56,693 nucleotides of DNA, from IMG/VR virus record IMGVR_UViG_3300020051_000017, positions 1-56,693 of that record; one strand, 5' to 3'. Position 1 is the stretch's first letter, and each line of letters begins with the position of its first letter. The position numbers and the translations under genes were made by a program. This DNA comes from a virus. This document shows positions 23,519 through 37,100 of this stretch, one piece after another. A model generated the notes under the pieces. The model ran no database searches, had not been told where the DNA came from, and saw only the letters and a program-made list of their open reading frames with translations.

Positions 23519-25411
23519 TTACGGATAACTGTTCGTACTGACAAATGTCCACACCGAACCTGTAACTGTAAACTCCATTGTGTATCTTGCTGGTGTTAAC
23601 ACCACTGACCCTGTTGCTGGATTTGCAGCAACAATATCCTGTATAACTGATTCATTTTGTGTGCCTGCACTATCAACTGCTATATTAGACTTTTGTAATA
23701 CTCCAGTTCCATTTGTAGTTACAGTTACATTAATACCTGTAACTGTTGCGCCTGCATAACTAGTACAATGAATTTTAGCAACTGTTCCTTCTCTTGCACT
23801 GCTTGCAGGACTAATGCTTTCTAATATGTTTCGCACGTCTGCAATAGGACCATTTCCAAATCCTGCTGGATTTGGGCTAGTTAATCCTGTAATATCTAAA
23901 GTAAGCGCCACAGGTGCTGTTAATATCTCAGTATCAACATATTCTTTATTTGTAACATCAGTAGCATCAGTCGGAGTTGCTACTCCAGCAATTTTTTGAT
24001 TGTTGATTGTAATAGTGCCTGTAGAATTAATATCTAACGGCACTGTTGAAGAAATACTACCTAAACTTGCATCTCCAGAAACCGTTAACGCACCTAATGT
24101 ACCAATTGAAGTCAGACCAGCGGCTGTTGCAACTGTATCACCTAGTCGTGTTTTAGAAAGTACTTGTGTATTTTCGATTCTGTATTCTTTACCAGTAGTT
24201 AAATCAACATCTTGATTAAATGTCCAATTTCCTGTTGATTGTAACCAAGATAACGTTTTATCAGTTGCACCTTTTAATGTAATGCCGCCGCCGTTTGCAG
24301 TAGTATCTGTTGGCGTATCCGTTGTTCCTAATTCTATGTTAGGATCTTCTACTGTCATTGTTGCTGTATTAACAGTAGTAGTAGTTCCTTCAATAACTAA
24401 ATTGCCTTCTACTGTAAGATCACCAGTAAATTTTCCTGACCCTGTAACATCAAGTTCAACAGTAGGAGTATCTTGATATAAACCAAATCTACGTGTGCTA
24501 GTGTCTAATGTAAATGCATCAATAAAATCACTTCCTTGAGGGACTCTAATTGAAAAATCGTAATTTAATTGTTTAAGTTCTATAGCTGTAGTAGTGCCGC
24601 TATTTACTGTTCTAAAAGCAGCATATTGCGAATCTCCGTATCCTACTATAACACCTTCATCACCTTTAACAAATAAACCGCCTTCCATTTGCTGATCAAC
24701 TGCATTATTGTCTACATCACGTTCGTTAGTTGCAACAAATGCCGAAGGCAAATACGAGTTTCCTTGACTGTCAATTAAGTTTTCTGCGTTTAATGCAGTA
24801 CCTTGATACTTAAAATCAGCAATTTCAGTTGGATTAAAACCAACATTAATTTTTCTACCATACGCATATGGTAAAATAACTGATGCTGTATTAGGAGTAA
24901 ATTCAAATCGACTATATATTCCTGCAAGTATTCCGCCTATATACAATGTCAAAACAGTTCTAATTTGGTTACTAGTATCTACCATTGTAACTGCTTCTAC
25001 ACCGGTTTTTCCTTGTGTTGAGTTATACTGCGGACCAACTAATACTAAGTCCGAACCGTCCCAAAAGTACAATTTATTTTCAGCATTGTCAATCCATAGA
25101 TCACCTGATACTAAGTTTGTAGGTTGATTACTACTTACTGTAGGAGACCCTGCTGTTCTAAAACTCGAACCGTCATATATTTTTAATCTATTTTCGCCAG
25201 TATCGTACCATAGTTGTCCCTTTAAAGGATTACTAGGAGCACTAGTTGCTGCAAAATTTTCAATTATTTTAACAAAATTTTCGTTAAATGCTTCGCCAAA
25301 CCCTTTATAATTTCGACCTACTAATGTAATATCTGTAGATACTGTATCAATTACACCGTCTGTAAGTTCTACTAGCAACTCGCCGTTTGTTTTGTTTATT
25401 TTATAGCTCAT
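23519..25411 (-). CDS. Fibre-like protein sharing the N-terminal attachment domain (fibre 2)
   Basis: A 630-residue paralogue. The shared N-terminus reads GFGEAFNENFVKIIENFA, KGQLWYDTGENRLKIYDGS, SGDLWIDNAENKLYFWDGSD and FKYQGTALNAENL. Residues from about 320 form Thr/Val-rich beta repeats (GKFTGDLTVEGNLVIEGTTT) like a beta-helical shaft. The C-terminal 120 residues (DVRNILESISPASSAREGTV onward) have no match to the other two fibres and presumably form the tip. The start overlaps the stop of fibre 1 by 4 bases. No separate late promoter is seen, so it should be co-transcribed with fibre 1. Confidence 0.75.
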   Translation of the reverse strand: MSYKINKTNGELLVELTDGVIDTVSTDITLVGRNYKGFGEAFNENFVKIIENFAATSAPSNPLKGQLWYDTGENRLKIYDGSSFRTAGSPTVSSNQPTNLVSGDLWIDNAENKLYFWDGSDLVLVGPQYNSTQGKTGVEAVTMVDTSNQIRTVLTLYIGGILAGIYSRFEFTPNTASVILPYAYGRKINVGFNPTEIADFKYQGTALNAENLIDSQGNSYLPSAFVATNERDVDNNAVDQQMEGGLFVKGDEGVIVGYGDSQYAAFRTVNSGTTTAIELKQLNYDFSIRVPQGSDFIDAFTLDTSTRRFGLYQDTPTVELDVTGSGKFTGDLTVEGNLVIEGTTTTVNTATMTVEDPNIELGTTDTPTDTTANGGGITLKGATDKTLSWLQSTGNWTFNQDVDLTTGKEYRIENTQVLSKTRLGDTVATAAGLTSIGTLGALTVSGDASLGSISSTVPLDINSTGTITINNQKIAGVATPTDATDVTNKEYVDTEILTAPVALTLDITGLTSPNPAGFGNGPIADVRNILESISPASSAREGTVAKIHCTSYAGATVTGINVTVTTNGTGVLQKSNIAVDSAGTQNESVIQDIVAANPATGSVVLTPARYTMEFTVTGSVWTFVSTNSYP

Positions 25412-27513
25412 GCTACGACTCCTGTGTAGATAATATAATTAATAGTTTGGAATGGGTTCATAATGTCAATAGGTGCACCAACTTCACTAAAATCACTACC
25501 TGCAGGAACAAGCACATCGCCACTGTTAGGCAATCTCTGTGATAAGTCTTCTGGACCAGTCTGTAAAGTTGATCCTTGAACCCCTGTCGGTAACTCGTCT
25601 CGACCGTCTACTTCTCTGTGTGCATAGAATTGCTGACCAGTAGCCGACTTCATATCGTGTTGGTGTTCTGGTAAGTTTTCTAAATCTATTGTAGTTGTAT
25701 CAGTGCCATCAACAGCGCCTAGTACGCTTGCATTTGATCCTCTATTTCTAGTATCCGGATCATCAACCGGCGGAGTAAGGCCGCCCATTAACAAGTTACC
25801 TAGTGGGAATCTGCCTCTTAGATCAGGAAGATTAAAGTATCCAGCGCTTGGAGTAGGACCGTAATTTAAATCAATTAATACAAATAAATCGTTATATGTG
25901 CCTTGAGAAAGTTCTTGCCCGTTACAGAATTTCCATCCTGGAGGTTCTGAAAGACCAGCGTAAGGCATAATGCTGCCTATAGGTGTTAATCCTACAATGC
26001 TATTAAACAATGTTGATCTTGATATACGTTTTAAACCTTTATCTGACCCAGTTGTTCTGTCAATTAAAAATTCATCGCTAGACAAACTATTAGGTTCAGA
26101 TGTTTTTTCACTAATAACTGTATTTTTTAATCTTAAAGTAAACTCTTTTACGCCGCCGCCTGTTTGTCCGTCAAATGCTTTTTCAACAGTTTCAACATCA
26201 CCTTGCATTCTAAATGTAGTTGAACTTGTTAATTTGTCAGCGCTTCCAGCTTTGCCGCTAACGTTACCACTAACTTGGCCTTCTAAGTTTCCTAAGAAAG
26301 TAGTTGCATAAATTTTACGCCATCTTAAATCACTTCTACCAATGTTTCTAGTGTTGTTAAGATCAGGTAATATCAAATCACTAGCAGTAGTATCAACAAC
26401 TAAATCATTATTACCTAATGTAATACTTTTTTGTACTCTAATCGAATCTCCGACATTAATTGACTTAGCAATGCCTGCACCACCTTTGACAACTAATGCA
26501 CCATTGCTAATTGTAGTACTCTGTGTAACGTCATTTGTTGTAACAATTCCGCTAATTTTAACATTACCTGTAACATCTAGTGCTTCATCAGGAGCTTCGT
26601 TATTAATACCAACTCTTAAACTTGAATCCACTCGCAGTACAGTATTACTATTTCCTGCGTTTCTAACTCTAAAGTCAATATTTGAGCCTTCGATGTTATG
26701 CTGTATAACGCCTGCGCTACCTTCAACTCCGATATTAAGTTCTGCATTAATACCATATGCAATACCGCTGTTATTTTGTACATTTAATGGAAATACAGTA
26801 GTCGATTCTACGTCACTTCTTAAGAAATTAGCGGCCGGTATTGGTAAATTACTAACAATTAAACTTTCTGCCTTCTCAGCAGTACCATAGAATTTAACAT
26901 TGTTAACGCCGTCGGCGTCAGTATCTCTATTTGCTAAGTTAATTCCAGGACGAATTTGCACGCCTGCAAATCCATTAATTGTTGCTTTAGGTGTAAATGT
27001 ATCAAATGCAATAATAGCAACAATGTTAGCATTAACTTGAATTTCAATGATTGTATATTCTGCATTATCTTGGCCAACAACAGTATTAGGTTGTGCACCA
27101 GTTGTTAATCCTTGACTAAAACTTGGACCAACAAGTATCCAGTTAGAACCAGTAAACAAGTACAATTGCTGATTGTCGGTGTCTGCCCATAGATCACCTG
27201 CTAATGCTTGGGTAGTATCAGGCTCTGTAGTGCTCTTTTTAAGTCCGCTTGCTGATATCCAGATTGTTCCATCGTATATTAGCAATTGTTCTGTACTATT
27301 ATTGTACCATAATTGACCTTCGATCGCATTTGACGGTTCTGTAGGACTTGCGAAGTTTTCTAATAAATGTAGTAAATCTTCGGCAATTGCAGCACCGTAA
27401 CCTGTACTGTTTCTGCCAGGTAATTTAATACTAGTGTCAGTGTTAATTGTCTGATCTTCGACTACAATAGGGTCTTTTTCAGCACTATCAGTAAATTGTA
27501 TTGTATATGCCAT
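25408..27513 (-). CDS. Short-tail-fibre-like protein with phage tail collar domain (fibre 1)
   Basis: A 701-residue protein. Its N-terminal ~220 residues contain the shared domain (GYGAAIAEDLLHLLENFA, EGQLWYNNSTEQLLIYDGT, GDLWADTDNQQLYLFTGSN). A beta-repeat shaft follows, with VTGNVKISGIVTTND, ISNGALVVKGGAGIAKSINV and GNLEGQVSGNVSGKAGSADKL. The last ~190 residues are a phage tail collar domain: GSIMPYAGLSEPPGWKFCNG, NLPDLRGRFPLGN and LPEHQHDM. T4 gp12, the short tail fibre, carries such a domain, and the position downstream of the baseplate genes fits a gp12-like role. It starts 4 bases after the preceding stop. Confidence 0.82.
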   Translation of the reverse strand: MAYTIQFTDSAEKDPIVVEDQTINTDTSIKLPGRNSTGYGAAIAEDLLHLLENFASPTEPSNAIEGQLWYNNSTEQLLIYDGTIWISASGLKKSTTEPDTTQALAGDLWADTDNQQLYLFTGSNWILVGPSFSQGLTTGAQPNTVVGQDNAEYTIIEIQVNANIVAIIAFDTFTPKATINGFAGVQIRPGINLANRDTDADGVNNVKFYGTAEKAESLIVSNLPIPAANFLRSDVESTTVFPLNVQNNSGIAYGINAELNIGVEGSAGVIQHNIEGSNIDFRVRNAGNSNTVLRVDSSLRVGINNEAPDEALDVTGNVKISGIVTTNDVTQSTTISNGALVVKGGAGIAKSINVGDSIRVQKSITLGNNDLVVDTTASDLILPDLNNTRNIGRSDLRWRKIYATTFLGNLEGQVSGNVSGKAGSADKLTSSTTFRMQGDVETVEKAFDGQTGGGVKEFTLRLKNTVISEKTSEPNSLSSDEFLIDRTTGSDKGLKRISRSTLFNSIVGLTPIGSIMPYAGLSEPPGWKFCNGQELSQGTYNDLFVLIDLNYGPTPSAGYFNLPDLRGRFPLGNLLMGGLTPPVDDPDTRNRGSNASVLGAVDGTDTTTIDLENLPEHQHDMKSATGQQFYAHREVDGRDELPTGVQGSTLQTGPEDLSQRLPNSGDVLVPAGSDFSEVGAPIDIMNPFQTINYIIYTGVVA

Positions 27514-27517
27514 CTAA

Positions 27518-28132
27518 TTATGCCCCATTAAAACCAGTTAAACTCTGTACCCTAACTGTATAATCAATTTGAATCAATCTATTGAGTGACTTTTGTACAG
27601 GATGGAATACAACGTGTGTTAGTAACCTGCCGTTGCCGTCAGCACTATATGCTTTTAACCCTAATTCGTCAAATACATAAAGGCTATCAGCATTAGTAGC
27701 AGTATCAAACGCATCTTGTCCATTAGGTTCACCGTAATCTAGCAAGCAAGTTACTAAAATATCAGTATAATTTGTGCCGCTAACGTGGCGAGTTTCAATT
27801 TTATTACGTGCAGGATCAAGATTATTTACACTTCGATCATCTACTACTTTAGTAAATGTTTCGTTGTACAAACTAGCATTTGTACCAGTACTATTAGGTG
27901 TCAAATATGTAATAATACCAGTAGGGTCAACACTAGTGCCGCCGTTTCCAAAGCCCATTTGATAAATCCATCCTGTACCAGCATTGCCTAAACTTTCTGC
28001 AAGGCTAATACTCATATTTTCATAATGAATAGCATTGCGTTTGTCTACAATTACTTCACCAGTTTCTGGATTGTGTATTTTAATGTGTCCTTGTAGCAGC
28101 ACACCGCTTTGTTCGTTTAATTTATCTGTCAT
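27518..28132 (-). CDS. Probable baseplate/tail structural protein
   Basis: A 204-residue protein starting MTDKLNEQSGVLLQGHIKIH at the ATG at 28132. It is preceded by AGGATAGGA and a GATAAATA late box; an upstream non-ATG start at 28216 is rejected. It contains HIKIHNPETGEVIVDKRNAI, an EN-rich segment and beta-strand pairs toward the C-terminus (HVVFHPVQKSLNRLIQIDYT). I recognise the style from cyanophage virion structural proteins but not a T4 homologue. Its place between the giant protein and the gp12-like fibre suggests a connector or fibre-attachment protein. Confidence 0.65.
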   Translation of the reverse strand: MTDKLNEQSGVLLQGHIKIHNPETGEVIVDKRNAIHYENMSISLAESLGNAGTGWIYQMGFGNGGTSVDPTGIITYLTPNSTGTNASLYNETFTKVVDDRSVNNLDPARNKIETRHVSGTNYTDILVTCLLDYGEPNGQDAFDTATNADSLYVFDELGLKAYSADGNGRLLTHVVFHPVQKSLNRLIQIDYTVRVQSLTGFNGA

Positions 28133-28151
28133 AGTTCCTATCCTGCTGTTG

Positions 28152-28159
28152 TATTTATC
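28152..28159 (-). promoter_or_regulatory. Probable late promoter (GATAAATA)
   Basis: The minus-strand GATAAATA overlaps the stop codon of the giant structural gene and lies 20 bases before the ATG at 28132. It fits the NATAAATA late consensus and probably drives the 204-residue protein and fibres 1 and 2. Confidence 0.65.
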
Positions 28160-31100
28160 GCGGCAGGTCAACTGTTGCTGCACGTAAGAATCTACTGATG
28201 TCAGAATCTGATTCACCTAATGGTGTTCCAGGTACATTCCATAGTATTCCTTGACGTCTAACAACAATAACCTTAACGTTTTCGGTCGGTGTTTCTGTTA
28301 ATGTTAATGTAGTACCGTCTACACTAAATTCCGCTGGCAATGTAACATCGCCTTCTGGGCTATCTTGCGCAGTAAGAGTAGTAAAATTGTAGCTACTAAT
28401 TGCGTTTTTACGCAAACGTCTGCCACCTACAAATACTTCAAACTCGTTTATACTACTTGGCTCAAAGTCTAGTGTGTAGTCTGCCGTTGTACCATTTGCT
28501 AAGAATTGTGTAGTTAATGTTTCGTCTTTGTATGGCATAGTTGCTGTAGGACCTTGGTTGTAAACATTTTCACCTGCTAAGTAAATTGCTTTAACACCAG
28601 TACCTAACGTACCTCTGCGTAATTGACTCAATACATTTCCATTTCTTACAAAATATTCGATACGCTCGCCTGCAATAAACAATATTCCAGGAACACTACT
28701 TGTTGGACTTGGTTCAGGAAGATTAGATCCATCTGTTACTGTAATACTTTGATCGTACCAGTTTAGATCAGCAGCAAGCATAACACCATTTCTATCGTCA
28801 AGACGCTTGTAATGTGTTCTATTAAGCATATCTTTAAACTGACTCCATCCATACTTGTCAACTAATATAGGATCTGCAAAATGTAGCAATTCAATTACAT
28901 CATTTTCTTCAATGCCTATATCAATTTTAACATAACGTTTGTTATCAGTTACATAATAATGTACACTTGGTATTAGTAATTCGCCGTTTAGTGTAACCCA
29001 TACATATTGTGCATCAAGTGCAGGCTTTGATAATTCAATTAGTCCAGCAGTTAAATGATTATATCTATACCAGTCGTCTGTCCCAACTGTTAGAGATACT
29101 CTGTCTACAACATCATACTGCTGTCTATCAAAGCCTTGCGAGTCATGGTTGCTAAACTGATACACTGTTATGATATCGCCTTCGTTGTATGCGCTATCAA
29201 GATGTAATATGCCAGGTGTTGATACAAACTCGTTATTTGTATCAAAATATCCATAACGGTATTCGCCATCATTAGTAACATACACATTTAATATGTCACC
29301 GTCTTGTTGATTAACTCTAGCCTTTAGTCTAATAGTACTACCTGTGCTGTTTGATTTTGATCCGGTAAACGTCCATTCAGTATTATAAGTTAATTCTACG
29401 TTATTTAAAAATACTTTTATTTGCCTGTTATCGATCGTTCCTGCTGGAATTTGGAATTCTTCTAACTGATATTCACGCTTAGATGCCGTTGTTACAAATC
29501 GGCGTGTATACCCTGCATTAAGGATTTTGTTGTTAACTTTCACAACACTAAACCAAGCACTTGGTTCATTATTAAATGGTGTTTGGTTTAGTGCAAATTC
29601 TACAGTGCTGCCATCAGCAGTAAATGTATCAATTGACACTTCACTAAAGTTTTGTGTTTCGCCTTTAAAGAATGCATAACTTATTACACTACCTGCTTCT
29701 GGCGGTGTAGCTAATGATATTACAGCATTATTAGGATAATCATAAGTATCATCACTTTGTTCAACTACATTATTTAATGCTTCACCATTTACAGTAATAA
29801 AGTACTGTAGCTCAGTATCAAATCTTACATTAGTTAAGAATTTATTAGTTGTACCGTCAGCAATAATATTATCAATATCAAGGATGTCAGTACCGCTTAC
29901 TCCTAGTACTGCTAGATGTACTTTTGCGTTTAATGCAGGTGCAGTATTGAATGTAATAGTCTTAGCAGCATAATCTACAGTATATGCATCAGCTGATATA
30001 ATATTAAATCCTACTTTTACAAACAAACTATTTGCTTGCAGTGGCGTAGTGTCTAAACTAAACGTTGTAGTTACACCATCACCTGTATAATTTCTTGACG
30101 TAATCTGACTGCTACCAGCTTGCGGTCTTTCATAAACTTTAATATCAACTGTGTCGAGCAGTTGTCCTGGTACTAATTCTTCCGGGCCTGCACTTGTAGT
30201 TTGTGTTACAAATCCGTCACCGTCGATAGTAATGTCTTCAGCTCTTAGACCAGTTGCAGTTGAATAATTTAATGCTCCGCCTGTCAATATAGTATCGTAG
30301 CTGTTAGGATCAGGCAAATATGTACCATCACTAGTTGTCTTTCTAATGATGATAATATCACCTGCTTGGTTAGCAAGATCAAGGCCATCATTATCAAGGA
30401 ACACTACTTGTGTTACACCATCGCCTGTAATACTCTGACATATTGCGTTCGGATTTGTTACAGGGTTAACTGTACCGTAGTTAATATCATCTACTCTTAC
30501 ACCATTTTTATAAACGTTATAAACAACTCCACTTGCTAATGGCGCTGCAAGATCAAGACTTATAGTCGAACCGTCAAGTTCGAATATTTCATCTTCAAAC
30601 GATGTGTCATAGCTATCCCAAGTTTCTTCATACCATCCTTCAGAATCCCATCCTCGGCCGCCGCTAAAGTCAAAGCTCTTAACTTCTACTCCGCCATAAT
30701 CAAGACCAGTCATAAGTTGATTTAAATCGTTACCAGGCATTCCTGTAGTAGGTGTATAATAATTATTAATTCTGTCTTGAGCTTGCATTAAGTTGATAGA
30801 TTTTTTATATTCAACTCTTATTAGTTTATTAGCTTCTGGAGCATTAGTAAATTCAATTTGCCCGTAATAACGATCATACCCTTTGGTAGTATCAAGTACA
30901 TTAGTATAAGTGTACTCGCTATTTAATGCCTCTTGATTGCTAACAAATACCTTTACATTTGATTTTAATAAATCCATTGGCCAAACTAAATCAAACTCAA
31001 ATTTATTGCCACTTGCTGTAAATGTCTCAGTATGATTCAATACTGTATAAACATATGTTCCTGTAGTCCTGTCAAACTTAACAATAGTGTGCATTCCTCT

Positions 31101-34100
31101 AACAGGACTTTCGCCTATTTGAACACTGTAAGTAGCAGCTTCGCCATCATCTTCAATATTGTTTAATTCTGATATCGTAGGAGCAGTGTAATAACCATTA
31201 CCTGAACTTATTACATCAACTTTAGTTACTGTGCCGTTAGTTCCAATATGTGCTTTTAATATTGCGCCCGAGCCGCTATCACTTGACAACAACAGCACAG
31301 GAGCACTCCTATATCCGCTACCAGGATTAACTACTTCAACTTTTACAACTTTGTATCCATTATTGTCTAACCAATTTTTATTTGGATATGTTTCAATATT
31401 AGCATTTACTCCAACTAAAACACCGTCTTGCACTTTTACAGATTGTGGAAGAATTTTTCCTTCAACTGTATCGTATGCCGGAGGTAAGTCAAAATCAGTA
31501 ACTACAGTACTTGTGTTGTCAAGTCCTTGATATGCGCTTAGGTACTCTCTAATTTTAGTGCCAAACGGTTTAACTTCTTTAATGTATGATTCGTAGCTTG
31601 GAAGATTATCGTTGTTAAACGTGATATCTTCTCGTAGCATTCCAACATTATGTTTAGCTTTAATAAAACTAGTTTTAAACGCCCAGTCAATATAAGTCTG
31701 TTCGCTAAATGCATAGCGCAGGCTTGCAAAGAATAATGCATTAAAGTCAACTAATAAATCATCAATGAACAAATCATTTTTAATAGATTCTAAAATAGTT
31801 CTAAGTTCAATAACTGGCTCACTATCGTAAATTTTTGTATCAAAACTTATAGTATCAAACCCTGTAGACGATTCAGCTGAATCATACAATGTAGATTTAA
31901 ATTGAATTGTTCCGTCTTGTCTGCCTACTGTTTTATAATTTATAGTATAATCTTCAGTATCTTGACTATCTATTTTCTCCAACAATAGCCATCCGCCTGA
32001 ACCTATTGTAGATATTTTAATAACATCACCAATAGCGTCATTTAATGCAGTAAGCTCATAGCTATTATCAATTAGATAATCAATTTCAGTTAACTCGCTA
32101 TATCCAGTAGCATACCAGTCTGCATAATCCCAATACAATCTTACATTATAGCTTTGACTTTTTATTCTGTTCCATGATCTTGATTCACTAATTCTTTCGT
32201 AAATTGCCCATTTACCTTGAATCGTAGTATCACTGTTAACTAATACAGTAAATCTTCTTACAGTTAACGTAGGAGTATCATTATAATTTTCTCCAGATTG
32301 AATAACATTAACTCCATTTACTCGACCTAAATTATCAATAGTCGTTTGTAGTTCTGCTCCCGAACCCTCGCCAGTAATAGTTACAGTAGGTGGAACTCTA
32401 TAACCTCTACCTGGGTCTACAATATTAACTGTTATAATTTTACCATTAACTACTACAGGCGTTAACACAGCTTGTGTTGCCTTTGCAACACCAACAAATG
32501 CTAAATCATCTATTGTATCAACTTCTGCATCCCATTGCGCAGAAACTGCTGTTGGAGCAGGGTCGGCATTAAACAATGTGGTAAAGATCTTGTCATCTAC
32601 AATTAAGTTTTCCTTAAGAATAAGATTAGTTCTTTCAACAAACTGTTTTAATGCTTCGGCTCTATTAATAAACCAACTCTGTCTCGGTTTGTTAAGTGAA
32701 CCGTACTTTTGCTTAGTGCTTAAACTTGGATCAGGAACAACACGATATTGTTCGTCATATCCAATTAAACTATCGTACCATTTTCTAATAATATCTCTGT
32801 TAGGCTGACTTGTTTCTAGTCCTTCTGATATAATCTGATATTGATTATGAACGTTTTGATTTTGATTATCAATAGTCCAGAATTGTGTACTTAACGCAAC
32901 GTCAGTTCCCTTGATAAATCTTTCAACATTATACATTACAAAGCTGCTCGGACTAATTAAGCCAACAAATGTATATCCTTTAGCAACTGGATCAGCAATA
33001 TAATCAGCAACATCACTGATATTAATATTTCTAAATTCTACATCTGGAATAGTTTTCTTGTTAGCGACCCAGAAATAATAAGTTGTCTTAAATGTACCTG
33101 CTATACTGTCGTACTTGCGCTTAGTACTGTAAGTACTATCTCCATATAAACTTGTTCCGCTATAACCTTTTGCGAATCCATTTTCAGTATCAGCTTGAGC
33201 ATCCCATACGCTAGGTAACACGGTTGATTCTACCCACTCGAAGACATCGATACTATTACCTTGGAATAATTTACTCCAGTTTTGTGTGCTATAAATTACA
33301 TCTCCTTGATACGGGTTGTAGAATTTAGCGTTAGTTAGATTCCACCATACTTCGCCTACGTGTTCACTGCCCCAACTATTAGTTACATCAATAGTAGTAC
33401 CAGAAACAGTAGAAGTGTCATATAATGCAGGATCGTAATATGTTTTAAATGTTAATTCTTGTTCAGCAACCCCTGCAACTTTTCCTTGAATTGGATCAAT
33501 ATAATCTAAGTAAGTTAATAACTGATTGTCCTTTGTATCGTATAGGAACATCTTTTTAATTTTATCAATATCAACTGTTGGTTTAGCAACTCTATGCGTA
33601 GTCCACATTGTACTAAATTTGTTGTTAGAAAAATCTAATACTTGTCCAATTCTAGATCCATCAATTTTATTAGGTAATCCAACATATAAGTGATTATTTT
33701 TAGCAAGTATATTTCTGCCAAAGTAATTTACGTCAGCATCTGCTATTTGTACTGTTTGTGCAAGTATCATCGCTGACGATACTTTTTCGTAAACATATAC
33801 AACTCCTACGTCAGCAATTATATTTTTAAAACTTGTAAAATTGCCGTCAAACACAGTTTGGTAATTGTCAAAATATGTCTTAGCATCTGAATCTGCATTT
33901 CTAGCAGAGATATGTAGTTTCTCACCGTCAAACTGTAATTTCCAGCCAAACATCTCTGCACGCTCATTTTTAGGACTATTTAATATTTGTGATAATTCAA
34001 ATACTCCATTAACTTGCTTGTATATATAAACTACACCTTGATCAGCAAGGAGGTCATCATTTAACGGAGCACTAATTGCAATCACAGTTCCGTCGTCTGA

Positions 34101-37100
34101 TATTGCTATTGCTTGACCAAATGCCGATGTTTTATCAGGTGCTTCTAACTCTTGTGACTTTTCAAACTGCCCATTGTTTGATCTGTAAACTACAACTTGA
34201 TTAGGTTTAGTAACATCATATAATGCATTTACAATTAATACTTCTCCAGATGTTGCAACATCAAATTGCGATGCAATTTCTTCTAAACCTGTTTGATCTA
34301 ATACTACATTGCTATTTGATCCTACACGCAAACCTGTAGAATTTGGAATGTATCCAACGTAATCAACTAAGTCTGGCGTTAATATCCAATCGTTAGAATT
34401 AAATGCTCCCGCAGCAAGATTAGTTTTTGCAATATATAAATTATTATTTAGATATACTATATCATTTGTAAAGTAGTTAGCTCCTGTACTAAATGTACCT
34501 TTAAAAGTTTTATTCTTTGCATAATCCCAGTTGTATGTTAATCCGTTTTCTTCACCTTTCTTAATGAAGTACAATCTGCCCGGTAAGCTGGTGCTTTTAG
34601 TACCTTCGGCATGAACAAATCCTCTATACAAATCGTTGTATTTGGTAATCTTTACACTACTACCAAGTTTAAGGTTAGATTGCTTTTCAGGAACTGTATA
34701 GCTTGCTACAGGATTGTATCTACCAGGAGCAGCTCTTGAATAAAGTGTATATAATCCTTCATTAGTAAGACTACTAGGAGTCCCAGTTGCTTCGGCAGTG
34801 ATTTGGTATACTTGAGTCCATTCATTATTAGATGCACTTGGAGTATTAGCTAGTCTAGGAATACCTAATACTGTTCCAGAAGTATAGAACCAATATTCTA
34901 TATCTAATAATCTTGAAGTTAAAGTTATTGCTATATCTGCGCCGGCATCAAATACTAACAGTTTACCTATGCCTTCGCTCGGTAATCCTAAACTTACATA
35001 TTGTACTTGGCCTATTGTTCTGTCGGCTTGATATGTAGGGCTAGGATCTCCTGGAATTGCTAAGAATTCAATTTCAGTATTATCAGCATATACATCGCCG
35101 TTACTCCACGTACCAGATACATTCTTAACAAATAATGTTGCATTAAGGTTGTTTCTCTGATAATATGCGACTATAGCAGTTGCACCAGTTTTTAAATCTC
35201 TTACTGTTTGACCAACTTTAGGTTCATACGGGTTATTGCCTGCATCAAATTTTGTAAAATTGAGGTTAATATAACCGTCCCACACATCGTACACTGTTTG
35301 CAATTTATTAGTAACAGTTGTCGATAGTCCAATAGTTGTTAAGTCACGAACAATGCCACTGTCGTATATTGGTAATTGATTAACATATAAATTAAGTGTA
35401 GATCCCGGAGTTACACTAACTGCACTAGGAGCTCTAACTACATATAAACTACTTAAGAAATCGTCGTTTGATCCTCCAGGTCCTGGAAGTCCTCGAAAAC
35501 TTAATTTTTCGATATACGCATTATAAGTATTTTGACTGCTTATTATATTAGGCTTGTAATCTAAAGAATTAACAAATAGTCTATTAGTATCTATACCGTC
35601 TGGAATAACATCATATACTACAAGGGCTCTAGCTTGATCTACATTTTCTGTAAATATTGTAGGAGTATAAGACGGAGTATTAATAAACCAGAAGCCGCCA
35701 AGCTCAGTACCTGTATCGATACTGTCAGTAGGTCCTTGCTTAATATATTCTCCAATAAAGTCGCCGTCGTCTCTAAACAAACTGTCATTGGTTTCAAAAC
35801 TACCATTAACATTTGTTAAGTATATTATTGTTTCAGCACCACTTAAATACACATAATCAACTGTACCGAACGCAGTTTGTGTTTGTAATATATCACCAAT
35901 TTCTGGTTGATTAGTCGAAGCATTAATATATAACACTACATCAATTTTCTTTTGTATAGTGTGTGTCTGTTGTAAAAACGTTGCATCAATTTCTGCAAAT
36001 GACCCGTTAAACGGCTCACGAGATTCGAGCGGCGCTAATGATTGGTTAGCATATGTTATTTGATTCCATGCTAATTTAATTTGGTCATTAATTCCACTAC
36101 CTTGATATTGCTCAAAAGGTGCTCTAACCAACAAGTGATTTGTAGGAATAGTTGTAAATGCTAATGCTCCAGTATTTGGATTAATTGCATAATTACCTAC
36201 TAATAACCCTTGTATAGTGGATGTAGCATTAGACTCGATGTCTAAATTATCTACAATATTGGCCATCGAATTAAAACTATTAAATTCAATGTTTGCAGTA
36301 GCACCTTGAATACTAACTAATGATTTCCACAACTGCTCACCTTGAGAAACAACTGATCCTTTAACATAATCATCGCCTGCGACAAATTCGCCTGCATATT
36401 TTGTTTTTACGTTAGAAGCATTAGGTGAACCAACTATTACATACGCACCGTCTGGACTAATTGCTACTGCTGCGCCGAAGCGTTCTAAATCATCACCATA
36501 TTTAAATGGTTCTATTACTTGTGTTTGCACAAAGGCTAACGAATCAGCAGCACGATTGTAAACATAAACTCTGCCGTCGCCTTCATCAGGTGAACCAACA
36601 ATTAATGTAGTATTTCTATCATCAACACTTAATGCAGTACCAAACGAGATATCTAAAGAATTAGACGGTTTAGTTAATCGTAACTTCTCTATAAACGAAT
36701 TTTCATTTTTAAGTACTGCCCATTTACCAACACCATTAACATCATCGATCCATATATAATCACTAGGTGTTAGACTTTTTTGTACAATTGTATTTGCTTC
36801 CGTTATATTAGAAGCACGTACTTTCAAGAAGCGGGTAATAGATCCAACGCACTCTGGTATTTCAGTTTGTGCTGCTGACGTTGTTACTGCAATCTTGCTA
36901 CCAGTTATAGAAGCTACAGTATAAAATCCTTCTAAATCAAATTTTTCTGTAGTCGATGCTGCTGTTGAATCTTCAGCATTATACTCAACATAATTGCTAA
37001 AACTATGTAATCCAATAACATCGCCAACTGCAATATCAGTCGGAGTTTTAGTAAGTGTTAGTGTAAACTGAGTAGTTCCTTCTGATACCGATTCAACTAT

